A stretch of DNA of 64,000 nucleotides from Candidatus Altimarinota bacterium (GCA_023231115.1 JALNWA010000005.1:1-64000); one strand, 5' to 3'; positions 49,101-59,173 are shown, numbered from the stretch's first letter. Notes: generated from the sequence alone by a model not told the origin. Made by a program: numbers and translations.

Positions 49101-52100
49101 TCAATCTCACCGCTAAAATTATTTAGTTCATTTTTCAATTGAACAAAAGCTTCGGGAAGCGAAGTTTGTTTCTTTTCGACGGCGTCTTTAACTTCATTAA
49201 CAGTTTCTTCAATAGCATCAATAGAGGTTGAAGCGGCATCACCAACAGTTTCATTAGCTTTTTCGGCTAATTTCTTTAAAAGGTTATTAATGCCTGTTTG
49301 TAGAGGAAAACCGGTGTATTCATTTATACCTTTTACGAGTTTTTTAGTTTGTTCGTTAATTTTTTCCGCTCCAATTTTTCCAATGTAATAAATAAAACTT
49401 GTATCAATTCCGAAATTTAATTTCGCATCAACTTTTATTTGATCGACATAACTATATTCTATAGAAGGCATTTGCACCGAAAACTCTTTAAGGAAAGGCA
49501 AAACAGATTGTGCTGAAGGTTGAGTCAAGGTTTCTATTTCAGTCGCAAGACTGGATTCAGGAATTGGGATAAGACCCTTTTTCAAAAGACATAAAATTTT
49601 CACAACTTTTTTAAGACTGGTAACAACATTCAAAATGACATCTGCATTTGCCAAATCAGATAGGGCGGGAATCTTTGGCGGATGAGGTAAATCAGGTAGT
49701 TTTGGGAATGACAACGTTGGTAAATCCGGCAAATTAGGCATCGCAAATTCAGGAAAATTTAAAATCCAATCAGGGATATCAAATTTTGTTTCGATGCCAA
49801 AAGCCGCTGAAATATCGAGGTTATAATCATCGGGAAGGACCTCGGGAAGGGTAATTGTCGGAAGATTTGGTAAATTTATCTTCTCAGGCATAAAGACAAA
49901 ATCAGGCCATACAATATTTACGCCGGTTTTTATTTGCGAAATATCAAAAACTATATCCGGCCATTTTGGTAAAGGAATTACAGGAGGTTCCGGAATACTT
50001 GCAAAAAGCTCCAACAAAACATTAAGTTTGCTAAACCTGTCATTTTTATTACAGTCGTTACAAGATTTTTCATAATCAATCGAAATATCCAAAATAGCAT
50101 GCCATTCTTGAAATGTTTTAATAGCATCTTCAACAGCTTTCATCCACGATTGTGCAACAATATTTTGACGTTTTATATATCCGCCCATAAACTCCATTAT
50201 CGCATCCATATAACAAATAATCTGTGTCGCATATTTTGTTTCAAGACTTCTAAGTTTCAAAACTTCGGATGGTAATTTTGCAATTTTATCGAGTTTATCC
50301 ATTAAAATTTTGATGGAACCTATATAACTGTTCAAATCTACAGTGATTTTATCGCAGAGAGTTTTTCTATAATTATTTTCATCACAGCTCCAATATTCCT
50401 TAATTCTTTCAAGCTCACTTTTCTCATACTCAACCCACAAACTGGCTTGTCTCTTCCATTTTTCAATTTCAGACTGAGTTATCGCAGGAACTTTTATTAG
50501 AATTTCTTTTGACTCAATTTGAACAAAAGGAATTGAATTTACAGCTCGCAAGAAATCATTTACGCTTTTTATTTTTTTGAAATTTTTTCCGGCCGCCGCG
50601 AATTTTCCACCGAGTTCTCCAAAATCAGGAATTATCAAATATATGTCCGGGAAATCAAGAAGTTTATTGTAAATTTCATCAGCTTCCTTATCAAGCCAGT
50701 CAGTTATTACGCTTGGAAAGCCGGGAATTCGCACATTAACTTTTGTTGCGGCGGAAATCGGCAATGATGGATCCGAATAACTATCGCCCATGGAAATAGC
50801 ATCTGTGCCAGCCGAAGCATCTCCATCCGAAATGACAGTGGAAGTGCCGATATCAGGATCTGAATTTACATCTTTAGCATTCGCAATGGCATCACTTACC
50901 TCTTGAATGAAATTTGGACATCCACCAAGTAAACTAGGAGGAATTGCAGTTGCATAACAAACACCTGTAAGCCCATTTGCTCCTGTACAAACGGCCGTAC
51001 CAAGCCCCATAGTCAAAGTAGGAGAAATATATAAGCGTAAATAAGAAGGTAAATAAGACGACTGAAAAGGCATTACATAAGGTGGATTTGCAACCAAAGA
51101 AATAGCAGGATATCCGGGAGAAGTTTCAGTTTGAGCAAAAAAAGCGTAATTGTAAGGGATAGGCAAACATCCACCGGCCTCACATTTAAAATTACTAAAA
51201 GTCTGAATAGCGTTATAGATGGAATCTCCCATGTTACCGGCAGTAGTTTTGAATGATTCCCAACTGTCGGGACAACCGTTATTATCTTTATCCGAAAAAT
51301 TTGACGTTATAACATTTTGCAAAGCTTTCTTTATAGGGTCAGATAAACCAGGAGAGTCTATTGCATTCAAAAGTTCTTTTGCAGAAGGTAAATCATTCTT
51401 TTTAAATTCTTCATCATACTCGGCAGAAAGGTCATTCTTTACGCCGCTGACAATTTTCTTTTGATAGTTAACATAACTGTCGCCAATTCCGGTTGAATAC
51501 AAATAAATCAAATCTCCATTTGGATTTACGCTTGGACGAACACGAATATCAGGATAATTATCTTTTTCATATCCGCCAAAATCATATCCAAGATCAAAAT
51601 TTATCGACGGAATTATATCAACAGTTGAAGTGTATTTTATTGTTCGTTTGCCGTTTGCCGGAACTGAAATATTTTTAATTATTTTCGATCTCAAACTCAT
51701 TCCGGACTCTTCCCATTCAAGTTTATCCTTACAATTTGAATCTACACATCTCAAACTTTCATTTGAAATTGTCATTGTTGCAGGCGTCAAATCGGAAACC
51801 ATTACATTGTTCAAATTTGAGCCGGATTTATTTTGCAAAGTTATCGTAAACTCTATCTTGTCGCCTGAAGAAACCGTATTCCCGTTTACGTCTAAAGCCG
51901 TTTTTGTTGAAGAAGTCAGTTGAGAAATTTTAGAAACCGGCTGGAATTTATATTGTCCAACGCTTACAAAATCTTCTTTAAGATTTTCCATGCCCGACAA
52001 ATGAACAAAAACATTTTCTTTCATGTCAGTCTCGGCATTTATTCCATATCCAAAATTGAAAGAATTTCCATAATTTGTTTCAATTCCTTTACAAGATTTT

Positions 52101-55100
52101 CCATCGTTTTTATTGTAAAAAACGCGAACATTCGCACTTGCATCGGTCGCTACAAGATCATCGCATCCGTCCTTATTCATGTCATATCCCTTCATTTCAT
52201 AAATCTTTCCATCAATGTTCAAATTCAAACTCTGTCTTTCAAGTTTTGTCGCATTGTTAATAAAAAGAGAAACACATTTATCAGTAGCCTTACATGGCTC
52301 TTTTGTGCCAATAACAATATCGTCATAACCATCATTGTTTGAATCTATTTTTGCTATGCTATAAATTCCGCCGCTAACACTTAAAATATATCCTTTGTCT
52401 CTGAATTTTTTATGTCCACCCTCGTATTCCAAAAGTCTTACAAGTCCATCCTCATATGCCAATAAAATATCGTCTTTGCCGTCACCGTTAAAATCAAAAT
52501 TTATAAGTTTATAAACATCTTCATCTCCTTGGAAAATAGGAGTGCCTATATCTTTTGTATAACCGCTAAACTGACTAACCAAGTCTTTAAGCCAACTTTT
52601 ACCAACTCTTACATTTGGGTCTCCATAAATAATTCCATATTCTAATCCATAAGGAACGTTTGATTCACCAACGGAATTTCCCGCCGCGAAATAAAGCATT
52701 TGTTTATCTTTATACTCAAATCCGGCTCCTATTTTTTCTGAAAATTCAGCCTCCAAAGTATCTTTATCCAAAAGATAAAGGCCTTTAGGTTCGCTTGTTG
52801 AAGCGCGAGAAAAGAATTGTTCAAAGTCATATTTTGAGTCTCCTGAAATCAATGAGAATTTAACTTCTTTTTTCCCGTTGAACATAACCAACGCAATATC
52901 CTGAGAATTTTTTGTTATTATTAATGAAAATTCATGAACATCAAAAGCTTCATCTTTTTCAGGAAGTCTTAATGAAAAAGAATTATCATTAATAGAAATT
53001 TTTCCGGCATTGGAAATTTTTATTTTTGTTTCAAGTCCTTGAGTCAAATAAAATCCGTCAGACTTCGAGTCTATTTTATAACTTGAATTTTCTTCCAAAA
53101 TTTTCGCATCAATCTTTATATTCTCGGCGGTTTTTATGCTTGCTTCAGCCAAAATCTCCTGTGTGTTGATGTTTGAAAAAGAAACTTTTTGCGCATTTTC
53201 GTCAGCATCGCTCACAGGCAAAATTTTTGCCTCAATATCGTCAGACAAAACATTTATTTTTCCATATCCATCTATCGAAACAAGCTTTTTAGTTTCATTC
53301 GGAATTTCAGTGTCAGCGGAAACGGCCTGTACATAGCCATTTTGCAGGAATGCTTGAGCGGTGTTTTTTTCAGTTTCAGGATTTCCAAAATCTCCGCCAA
53401 GAAGAGAAACATACAAAGATTTTGTGTTAAATCCAGCTACTTTATCATATGAATATTTGTAAGAAGTATCTTTTTTAGCTTCCTCCTCTTTTACTTGCTC
53501 GGAAGTTTTTGGAATATTTATTTTTATAGAGCTTGAAGCAAATCCGGGAACATTAACATATATTTCTATGTCTCCATAGGCTGTGCTATAAGGCTGAAAA
53601 ATGGCATCTCCTGAAGTTCCATTCGTCATCTTTGTCGGAGCGGATGGAATAAATTTTCCAAGTTTTAAATCCAAAATTTTAAATTCAATAGGCCCGCCGT
53701 ATCCTGTAACGACTTCTCCATTTCTCGTAAGTTGTGCTTTTATGGAATAATTTTTCGCCGCAAGGGTAAGCGTCAAATTATCAACAATATTTATAATTTT
53801 TGCATTTTCACTGCCGCTTATTTTTTCAAAATTATCATCAATCAAATAAGCTGAAATTGTTGATGATCCAACTGAATTTTTTGCATAAACGTCAAAACTG
53901 ACAATTCCTTCAAAAGAAGAAAGCTGGATTCCGTCCACATTTTTAAATTCATCAATTGAAGAATCTACAGAAATTTTATCATCAAATTTTATTGTTGCTC
54001 TCGAATAAGTTGTGGCTTGTTTACCGTTTTTGTCTCGGAATATAACGTTGATTTTTGTCTTGGACTGGCCATTTGCGACAAGTACGGCAGAAGACGGAAT
54101 TATTTCCAAAGACACGCTGTCCAAAAATTCCATGCTGTCTCCGCTTAAAGCGTCCGCAATTCCTTTGTCTTCTGTTTTCTCTTTATCTCCGCCAATAATA
54201 GGATCTGGATTTACGCAGACATTTTTGAATTCAGGAGTGGAATTTAAAGTGAAAAAATTAACAAATTCATCAAGTTCTTTTTTAAATTGAGACAAATCAA
54301 CGAATTCATATTCAGGCTCCTTTTCATTTGTTTTTTCTTTTGTCGCGACATTTTCCGTACTGCTGGAAGCGCTTGAGGAAGGCTCAGTTGAGCCCGAACC
54401 GGAAGTCAAAACAGAGCTTTCACTCTTTTTAATTTCAAAGCCGCCGCTAGATGTTTTTATAAGACTTCCTTTTGAATCAAAATTTGTTTTGAAAGAATCT
54501 TTTTCGCTATTAAGTACAAAATAAGCCGCTTCATATCCGCTTGAACTGTCGCCGACGTAAGCATCTTTATCCGGATTTAAATATTTGGATAAAATATATT
54601 CATGTTTTTCGTCCATTCCAAGACTGCTCCACAAAAGTGAATCATAAACTTTTTGAGAAGACGCCGCATTCAAAACAAATCCATCAGGGCTGTCATCTTT
54701 TTGCGCATCTATAACAGGCGATAAATATTTATTGTAAACTTCATTATGTATAGAAACCAAATCTTTTTTTCCGCCGGTCAAGATTTCAGATCCGGGAATT
54801 TGCGCTATTTGCCACGCAATTTCATCAATCTTAACTTTTAACTGCGCAAGATTTTCCGTGTCAAAAACATTTGGATAATAAATTTTTTGAGTCGTCCCGT
54901 TTAAAGCTTTGTCTTTAGGAGCGCTCAAGAAAGCCACATAACGAGGGTTGTCGATAGGTAAGTCGGAAGTGCTTTGCGCATTAACCTGACTTAAAATAGT
55001 GTTATTCGTAGGCTCGTTATGTACGACAGCACTCGATAATTTTTTATCAGAACCATCTTTATTTTTATAATTTGAAACGGAAACATTCAAAGTAATATCG

Positions 55101-57763
55101 GCATTGTAAGAATTCCCGGAAAGATTTTTTGGTAAGACATAAGAGACGTTTTTTGAAAGCATTTTTCTCGAAATCTCGGAAAGATTTTTGCTTGGTATAC
55201 CATATTTAATATTTGCTTCGTCAAAATCGTCTATGGCTCCATCATTATCATTATCAATGCCATCAAAAAATCCATATCTGTCCGAGAAATCTTTTAATGT
55301 GACAATCTTCCCGTTAGAATTGTTTACAGTAATCTCACCTGCATCAAGTTTGTCTAGGTTAAGCCATGTTTCCTTCTCTCCAGGAGCAATTGTGATTTGA
55401 AGTTTCTTTGTCGGGTCGCTTAAGAAATTTTTAAAATTATCAATTAATTGGGTATAAAATCCGTTGCTGTAAGAAGTTTCCATTGAAGGATACGCGGCAA
55501 AACAAGAATTGAAATAAATTTCATCCAATTTGTTGAAATCAAAATTCTCGGGAAGTTGAAATATATCCATGCTGTTGTCGGGCGTTTCAGATTTTTCAGG
55601 GAACATTAATTTCCCGTCAACATTTTTTAGTCCGGTGCTTCCTGCGGGATCAAGAACAGGGATTGTAGCGATTGGATAAAAACATCTGTCGCTGTTTTTT
55701 AAGGTGTTTGTTGTGGTACATCCTGCCGCAAGATCATAAGCAGATTGAAGATCATACATAGAAAAAATTGCCCCATCTGAAAATCCGTCAAAAACATCTG
55801 CAGAAGGTGTTGCCTCAAATCCAAGGTCTGAAAGTAGCACATAAATACGTGGATTTCCGGAAGGTGCGGAATAAGAAGTCCCTCCGTTTTTATTTATGGA
55901 AAACGTGAAATTTTCTGTTTTTTTCTCGCCATTATGATAAAACTCAACACTTATATTTCCGGCCGCAGTCTGAATATTGCCAGCTTTTACATTTTCGGAA
56001 GAGGGGATTAAAAGTTTATATCCCAGTTGATCTATTTTGGACGAAGAACCAACATTCCCTTCAGCGATAACGTTTTTTACAGCACTATAAGCGGTTTCAG
56101 CGGCCTGATCGACAGTATAAGAAATGCCGATTTCCTTTCCATTTATTTTTGTAATAACATCACCTTCTTGCAAAGGGCCAAAGAAATAATTTTTATAATC
56201 AACGGTTGCCAAATTTGGATTTGGATAAAACGCAGGAACTCCATAATCAGCATTTGATTCTATTATTGCACCGCTGGAAACATTTCCATTTGTAAGTTTT
56301 TTTGCCTCAGTCTCGCCCAAAACTCGAGTGTTCACTCCGAAAGTATGTACAGGAATAGCTGTACTTGGATTGTCTGATCTTATAGAGCGGGTCAGGATTG
56401 AATAATCTTTGCTACCCGGAATATACGAACCCAAATAGGTTCCGCATTGTTTTGCATTTTTTAGTAAATCGTAATTAATTCCATTTAAATATTGGTTTCC
56501 GTTAGCGCCATTTGTGTAATTTGAAAGCTTGTATCCGTAATCAATATTTGTACTGCTAAAATTTTCGACTTTCTCTCCTTCTTTGAAATTACCGGAAAGT
56601 TTCACATTTGTAATAAGAGGAAGAGGGGACTGAATTTTTTCAACAATTTCATTTATTTTTATTTCAAGAGCGTCATTAACAGAACGAAGATATGTTTTTG
56701 CATATTCATCTTTTGCAGAGATAAGCACCCCTGCTATGTCTGCATCAGTAGAAGCATATCGGCCTGTATTATCGATAAAATCATGTGCCTGCCCGATATA
56801 AGAACTAACAATTTTGTAATATGGTGAAAGGAATTGATCGATAATTTGTTTGGAAAAAACATCCGGTAAATTATCCATTGAAGTATCTTCCTCATTGATG
56901 CCGGCTTCCGTATTTGCATCTTTAGAAAGGTCTTTTGCCCAATATTTATTGTATCGCATGTACGCCAAATCTTCCCAATATTTCAAATATTTTAAATATG
57001 AAGGATAAACATCAGAATTTATAGACTCTTCTTCGTTTACCAAATCTCCGTAAAATATTTTTTTATCAAAATTTGCATATTCGGGAACACCGGCATAATA
57101 CAAATGATTTTTATCAAAAAAAGTTGCAAGCTCTTCTTGCCCTGCTGTTCCGCCTACATCAGCTTTGATTACCCCACCCCAGATTTCCGGCTTTGCAAAG
57201 GCAACATTCGAGTCATATTCAAAATTCAAAGTCTTCGCGTCATACGAATAAGCTTTATTTTCAAAGTCAGTATAAGGATACATACTCACAAATTTTTCTC
57301 CGTTTTTATTTACAACCGGAAGCGGAACATTGCCGACCAATACAACTCCGGCAAGTCTGTTTTTCTTTTCGCCGTTGCCATTGAAATATAAATTTTCAAG
57401 TGCGCCAGCCAAATCATTCACACTTTCTTTTTCTTTATTAAAGACCAAAACCTGAACATCTGTATAAACATTGCTTGCGCGAAGGTCTTCTACATAACGA
57501 ACAATTCTTTCACCCAAAGTATTCTCTTTTAGATTGTTCAAATATTTTTCTTTCAAACCGAAATAAGAATTCAAATCTTTATCAATTTCAGAATCAACAA
57601 CAACGGTAATCAAATCATAAGTGTCCTCAAATTTTTCAGGCTTATCAACCTTATCGATTGTTGTTAGCGCATAGGCGATAGGCGCGGACAAGATTTCAGC
57701 ACAAACAAAAGACACTAAAACAAGCGCCGACAGCAATCTATTTTTTATAAGAATGAGGTTCAT
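46181..57763 (-). CDS. Giant (~3860 aa) multidomain surface protein with SLH-like C-terminus
   Basis: Start 57763 (MNLILIKNRLLSALVLVSFV) gives a proper signal peptide ending APIAYA and has GGAG upstream; the earlier in-frame codon at 57817 does not. In order (residues approximate): a gingipain-like beta/alpha stretch (LAGVVLVGNVPLPVVN, ~135); PDZ-like GDVITKINGKEIGISY (~535); Ca-loop GIDNDNDGAIDDFDE (~840); invasin/Ig-like VLVANGQSKTKINVIFRD (~1240); three FG-GAP units such as DFNGDGKDDILLAYEDG (~1755-1870); DUF11-like NTVSSGDKIEFTITLQNKSG (~1965); a Pro-rich stalk (PNLPTITLPEVLPDD, ~2640); PKD-like segment (~3170); SLH-like repeats (~3550-3700); thrombospondin-3-like DSDGGGTDDATELKNG (~3770). 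Probably a wall-attached adhesin or protease-like surface fibre. Confidence 0.8.
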   Translation of the reverse strand: MNLILIKNRLLSALVLVSFVCAEILSAPIAYALTTIDKVDKPEKFEDTYDLITVVVDSEIDKDLNSYFGLKEKYLNNLKENTLGERIVRYVEDLRASNVYTDVQVLVFNKEKESVNDLAGALENLYFNGNGEKKNRLAGVVLVGNVPLPVVNKNGEKFVSMYPYTDFENKAYSYDAKTLNFEYDSNVAFAKPEIWGGVIKADVGGTAGQEELATFFDKNHLYYAGVPEYANFDKKIFYGDLVNEEESINSDVYPSYLKYLKYWEDLAYMRYNKYWAKDLSKDANTEAGINEEDTSMDNLPDVFSKQIIDQFLSPYYKIVSSYIGQAHDFIDNTGRYASTDADIAGVLISAKDEYAKTYLRSVNDALEIKINEIVEKIQSPLPLITNVKLSGNFKEGEKVENFSSTNIDYGYKLSNYTNGANGNQYLNGINYDLLKNAKQCGTYLGSYIPGSKDYSILTRSIRSDNPSTAIPVHTFGVNTRVLGETEAKKLTNGNVSSGAIIESNADYGVPAFYPNPNLATVDYKNYFFGPLQEGDVITKINGKEIGISYTVDQAAETAYSAVKNVIAEGNVGSSSKIDQLGYKLLIPSSENVKAGNIQTAAGNISVEFYHNGEKKTENFTFSINKNGGTSYSAPSGNPRIYVLLSDLGFEATPSADVFDGFSDGAIFSMYDLQSAYDLAAGCTTTNTLKNSDRCFYPIATIPVLDPAGSTGLKNVDGKLMFPEKSETPDNSMDIFQLPENFDFNKLDEIYFNSCFAAYPSMETSYSNGFYTQLIDNFKNFLSDPTKKLQITIAPGEKETWLNLDKLDAGEITVNNSNGKIVTLKDFSDRYGFFDGIDNDNDGAIDDFDEANIKYGIPSKNLSEISRKMLSKNVSYVLPKNLSGNSYNADITLNVSVSNYKNKDGSDKKLSSAVVHNEPTNNTILSQVNAQSTSDLPIDNPRYVAFLSAPKDKALNGTTQKIYYPNVFDTENLAQLKVKIDEIAWQIAQIPGSEILTGGKKDLVSIHNEVYNKYLSPVIDAQKDDSPDGFVLNAASSQKVYDSLLWSSLGMDEKHEYILSKYLNPDKDAYVGDSSSGYEAAYFVLNSEKDSFKTNFDSKGSLIKTSSGGFEIKKSESSVLTSGSGSTEPSSSASSSTENVATKEKTNEKEPEYEFVDLSQFKKELDEFVNFFTLNSTPEFKNVCVNPDPIIGGDKEKTEDKGIADALSGDSMEFLDSVSLEIIPSSAVLVANGQSKTKINVIFRDKNGKQATTYSRATIKFDDKISVDSSIDEFKNVDGIQLSSFEGIVSFDVYAKNSVGSSTISAYLIDDNFEKISGSENAKIINIVDNLTLTLAAKNYSIKAQLTRNGEVVTGYGGPIEFKILDLKLGKFIPSAPTKMTNGTSGDAIFQPYSTAYGDIEIYVNVPGFASSSIKINIPKTSEQVKEEEAKKDTSYKYSYDKVAGFNTKSLYVSLLGGDFGNPETEKNTAQAFLQNGYVQAVSADTEIPNETKKLVSIDGYGKINVLSDDIEAKILPVSDADENAQKVSFSNINTQEILAEASIKTAENIKIDAKILEENSSYKIDSKSDGFYLTQGLETKIKISNAGKISINDNSFSLRLPEKDEAFDVHEFSLIITKNSQDIALVMFNGKKEVKFSLISGDSKYDFEQFFSRASTSEPKGLYLLDKDTLEAEFSEKIGAGFEYKDKQMLYFAAGNSVGESNVPYGLEYGIIYGDPNVRVGKSWLKDLVSQFSGYTKDIGTPIFQGDEDVYKLINFDFNGDGKDDILLAYEDGLVRLLEYEGGHKKFRDKGYILSVSGGIYSIAKIDSNNDGYDDIVIGTKEPCKATDKCVSLFINNATKLERQSLNLNIDGKIYEMKGYDMNKDGCDDLVATDASANVRVFYNKNDGKSCKGIETNYGNSFNFGYGINAETDMKENVFVHLSGMENLKEDFVSVGQYKFQPVSKISQLTSSTKTALDVNGNTVSSGDKIEFTITLQNKSGSNLNNVMVSDLTPATMTISNESLRCVDSNCKDKLEWEESGMSLRSKIIKNISVPANGKRTIKYTSTVDIIPSINFDLGYDFGGYEKDNYPDIRVRPSVNPNGDLIYLYSTGIGDSYVNYQKKIVSGVKNDLSAEYDEEFKKNDLPSAKELLNAIDSPGLSDPIKKALQNVITSNFSDKDNNGCPDSWESFKTTAGNMGDSIYNAIQTFSNFKCEAGGCLPIPYNYAFFAQTETSPGYPAISLVANPPYVMPFQSSYLPSYLRLYISPTLTMGLGTAVCTGANGLTGVCYATAIPPSLLGGCPNFIQEVSDAIANAKDVNSDPDIGTSTVISDGDASAGTDAISMGDSYSDPSLPISAATKVNVRIPGFPSVITDWLDKEADEIYNKLLDFPDIYLIIPDFGELGGKFAAAGKNFKKIKSVNDFLRAVNSIPFVQIESKEILIKVPAITQSEIEKWKRQASLWVEYEKSELERIKEYWSCDENNYRKTLCDKITVDLNSYIGSIKILMDKLDKIAKLPSEVLKLRSLETKYATQIICYMDAIMEFMGGYIKRQNIVAQSWMKAVEDAIKTFQEWHAILDISIDYEKSCNDCNKNDRFSKLNVLLELFASIPEPPVIPLPKWPDIVFDISQIKTGVNIVWPDFVFMPEKINLPNLPTITLPEVLPDDYNLDISAAFGIETKFDIPDWILNFPEFAMPNLPDLPTLSFPKLPDLPHPPKIPALSDLANADVILNVVTSLKKVVKILCLLKKGLIPIPESSLATEIETLTQPSAQSVLPFLKEFSVQMPSIEYSYVDQIKVDAKLNFGIDTSFIYYIGKIGAEKINEQTKKLVKGINEYTGFPLQTGINNLLKKLAEKANETVGDAASTSIDAIEETVNEVKDAVEKKQTSLPEAFVQLKNELNNFSGEIERYVSSLETDEDYPEKFYLTATQSVLDENDPTLNKELSSIEDLDIDSLADYPEMENMYAIRNSLLAYTNDIADANEVLSEIKNYDEFMKYIAENNNEKDILFAENTLQKIDISTADEEIKGSLFSDETKERLIAYEPSVPTKTDLASGVTGSSDASSAAPKGFYVLAGGENESILNYTSELAGATNNIFTDVDSDTDKDIIFSMGGDVYMKINHKETPKTERGDVFISAGKSVVSSYVLKDGVGFTSYYPMYEAPLCSDKEPPLPAVSQTVFNVPIFKSFVLDAGNSFDPNGKVSEYYIEMSPFENGDKKVTQFPKLIWSDADLTVDENGDGNLTNDKSNSKFNIGPFENEGDVGMHYAILNVVDASGNSSSQKIIINVFAPAISLDQPLERTPVASGKVDPSLSGVPFSLMRERYSYRSISGDLTLVPKIEKIKTPSAEKDGTYKTDNDGAYVINDFSIDDTILIEDENGKVIAKINPKTGNIGELADGYFVKVNTSNSSVIAPTSLIIVDKNGYIEATIYVVGDTNTDVNSSTSIGTNVKDLNLGDGIDVKVLPANNKFNPGGAIIIDEKNNITFGAIEPSGNITILNNRLTATKKANDYTKDPLVINLNVDSKVVAEVHVNINVSAKVVGFKDVPVSTPSNSNTLSKSANGYVSPFEDFGNLSSDLKKIANDLYEKDIIEGVQTENGIYLKPEDLVTRSQFIKILLKMLCIEPRPEAYKAYSPNEANGGFSDIQFKNPLDWFYPYIKESALRSLIDGYRGETYNNLHPFKPENTINLAETAKIILSALQMRSIINIDRVQIGNPWYINFVQAAQNLTKYVSAGKAIKNNFIITEEEAKTPEKAMTRADLFVLAGRVLDVYNCFEDKSIIKDPSKDKDSDGGGTDDATELKNGTNIFDPNDDKLPVKSSEFTQKESFSGIYIIPGECNTCPCKSTVSNSSMILPTDKFFTIISTKDDSYIFSKSNIIDVVK

Positions 57764-57885
57764 AAAAAAATGGTTCTCCAACAGAAAAATATACCATAAA
57801 AAACACAACAAAAACAATTACCCAAAGCCAAAAAATCGACTTTTTGAAAAACTTTCAGTTGACGAATTTTCCTAAGGTTTTTTAC

Positions 57886-57916
57886 CACCAAAAAAGGCCC
57901 CGATTTGGAGCCTTTT
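57886..57916 (-). terminator. Terminator of downstream pilin gene
   Basis: AAAAGGCCCC (57892-57901) pairs with GGAGCCTTTT (57907-57916), one wobble on the - strand, which ends in T6. Confidence 0.8.
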
Positions 57917-57937
57917 GAAAGTAAATTTAGGAAAAAA

Positions 57938-58486
57938 TTACTGAATCAAAGCCAAGTAGCATCCATAAACTCCATTGGCAGGGTCTATTCCTACGACTTT
58001 TCCTGGAGTAAGCACTGGAACCTTTGTCGGAGCTATGCCAGAACATAAGATATTAGCTTTGTCCTCGCCCTCGACCACAGCAAAAACACCAGCTCTATAT
58101 CCTTTTATCCCTTCAAATTTTAAATAGCCATATCCTGCATAATCCCCAAAACATCCAGGCAATGCCCCACCACCAGCAGTATTATCAACAGTTTTTGGGT
58201 CAGAAGGAAAGACACCTCCAAAGTCTGCAAGACTAGCTTTAATAAATTCGCTAACATTCAAAACATTAGTATCCTTAGCCGAAATACAGCTGGATCGCGG
58301 CAACTTTGCGGGATTTGTTAGCGCCGTAGAAATCATAAAAGTTTGAATTTTGCTAACTTGTTCTACTCTTGTTGCATCCCTTCCTTTCGCAGGTGCTCCA
58401 AGAAGACTTGGTAAAAATGCGACAGCCAAAATACCGATGATTGCGATAACAATCAAAAGCTCAATGAGCGTGAAACCTTTTTTCAT
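57938..58486 (-). CDS. Type IV pilin / pseudopilin, copy 1
   Basis: 182 aa from ATG 58486. Class III signal KKG|FTLIELLIVIAIIGILAV with Glu5, cut and methylated by PilD, then FLPSLLGAPAKGRDATRVEQ, typical of CPR pilins. The C-terminal globular part has Cys in pairs (SSCISAKD, GCFGDYAG, LCSGIAP, YGCYLAL) that may form disulfides, and ends in GCYLALIQ. The earlier in-frame codon at 58570 lies upstream of the promoter and is rejected. Copy 2 immediately upstream is nearly identical for the first 45 residues and shares the ending GCYxALIQ. Own promoter and terminator, so each pilin is a separate transcription unit. Confidence 0.92.
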   Translation of the reverse strand: MKKGFTLIELLIVIAIIGILAVAFLPSLLGAPAKGRDATRVEQVSKIQTFMISTALTNPAKLPRSSCISAKDTNVLNVSEFIKASLADFGGVFPSDPKTVDNTAGGGALPGCFGDYAGYGYLKFEGIKGYRAGVFAVVEGEDKANILCSGIAPTKVPVLTPGKVVGIDPANGVYGCYLALIQ

Positions 58487-58526
58487 AGGATATAAGTTTA
58501 TTATAAATAAGGAATTTCTGCCCTTC

Positions 58527-58554
58527 AGTATAGGCTCACCGCAAAAAAACTCAA
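58527..58554 (-). promoter_or_regulatory. Promoter of pilin copy 1
   Basis: On the - strand: TTGAGT (58549-58554), 16 nt, TATACT (58527-58532). The same layout, including CCTATACTGA, precedes pilin copy 2. Confidence 0.72.
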
Positions 58555-58555
58555 C

Positions 58556-58584
58556 AAAAAAGGCCTCCAAGAGGAAGCCCTTTT
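58556..58584 (-). terminator. Terminator of pilin copy 2
   Basis: On the - strand AAAAGGGCTTCC, loop TCTT, GGAGGCCTTTTTT, one bulged G. It abuts the promoter of copy 1. Confidence 0.78.
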
Positions 58585-58604
58585 GAAAATAAACTTAAAT
58601 CAGA

Positions 58605-59132
58605 TTACTGAATCAACGCGGCATAGCAACCAAAAGTCGCAGATTGATCAGGAACTGGAGCCACAGCACCAGGAGTCAAATCAGGTTTAGTGTCAGCTTT
58701 CAAATCTTTACACGCAATATTTGCTTTATCAAGATTTTCAACGACAGCATAAACTGCCGCAGTATATCCAATATTATCACCATATCTAATATAACCATAT
58801 TTACCAGCACATCCTCCTTCATTTGCAGAAGCAAGAGGCGATGGATCTGCAGGGAAAACTCCACCGAAATCAGCAATCTTGTCAGAAATTAGCTTGCTAA
58901 TAGTGTTAGCATCAGTAATTGCAGGATCAATACAACCACTTGTCGGTAATCCTGAAGGATTCGTCAAAGCCATAGAAACCAAATATGTCTGAATCTTCGT
59001 GATCTGTTCTACTCTAGTAGCATCTCTTCCTTTCGCAGGTGCGCCAAGAAGACTTGGTAAGAAAGCGACAGCCAAAATACCGATTATCGCAATGACAATC
59101 AGAAGCTCAATGAGCGTGAAACCTTTTTTCAT
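58605..59132 (-). CDS. Type IV pilin / pseudopilin, copy 2
   Basis: 175 aa. Same prepilin leader and helix as copy 1 (MKKGFTLIELLIVIAIIGIL, then GAPAKGRDATRVEQITKIQT). The globular part differs more: PTSGCIDPAITDANTISKLI, GGCAGKYGYIRYGDNIG, IACKDLKAD, FGCYAALIQ, but the Cys positions are conserved. Tandem duplication followed by divergence of the exposed part is the likely history. Pilus assembly genes lie just beyond the hicAB module. Confidence 0.93.
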   Translation of the reverse strand: MKKGFTLIELLIVIAIIGILAVAFLPSLLGAPAKGRDATRVEQITKIQTYLVSMALTNPSGLPTSGCIDPAITDANTISKLISDKIADFGGVFPADPSPLASANEGGCAGKYGYIRYGDNIGYTAAVYAVVENLDKANIACKDLKADTKPDLTPGAVAPVPDQSATFGCYAALIQ

Positions 59133-59173
59133 AGAGAATGAGTTAATTATAAATAAAGGGATTTCTATTTCTC

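Noticed and set aside
46181..57763. Several antisense reading frames of 60-140 codons within the giant gene
   Set aside because: They lie inside a continuous well-supported coding sequence, have no domains, promoters or start signals, and look like shadows of its codon usage.
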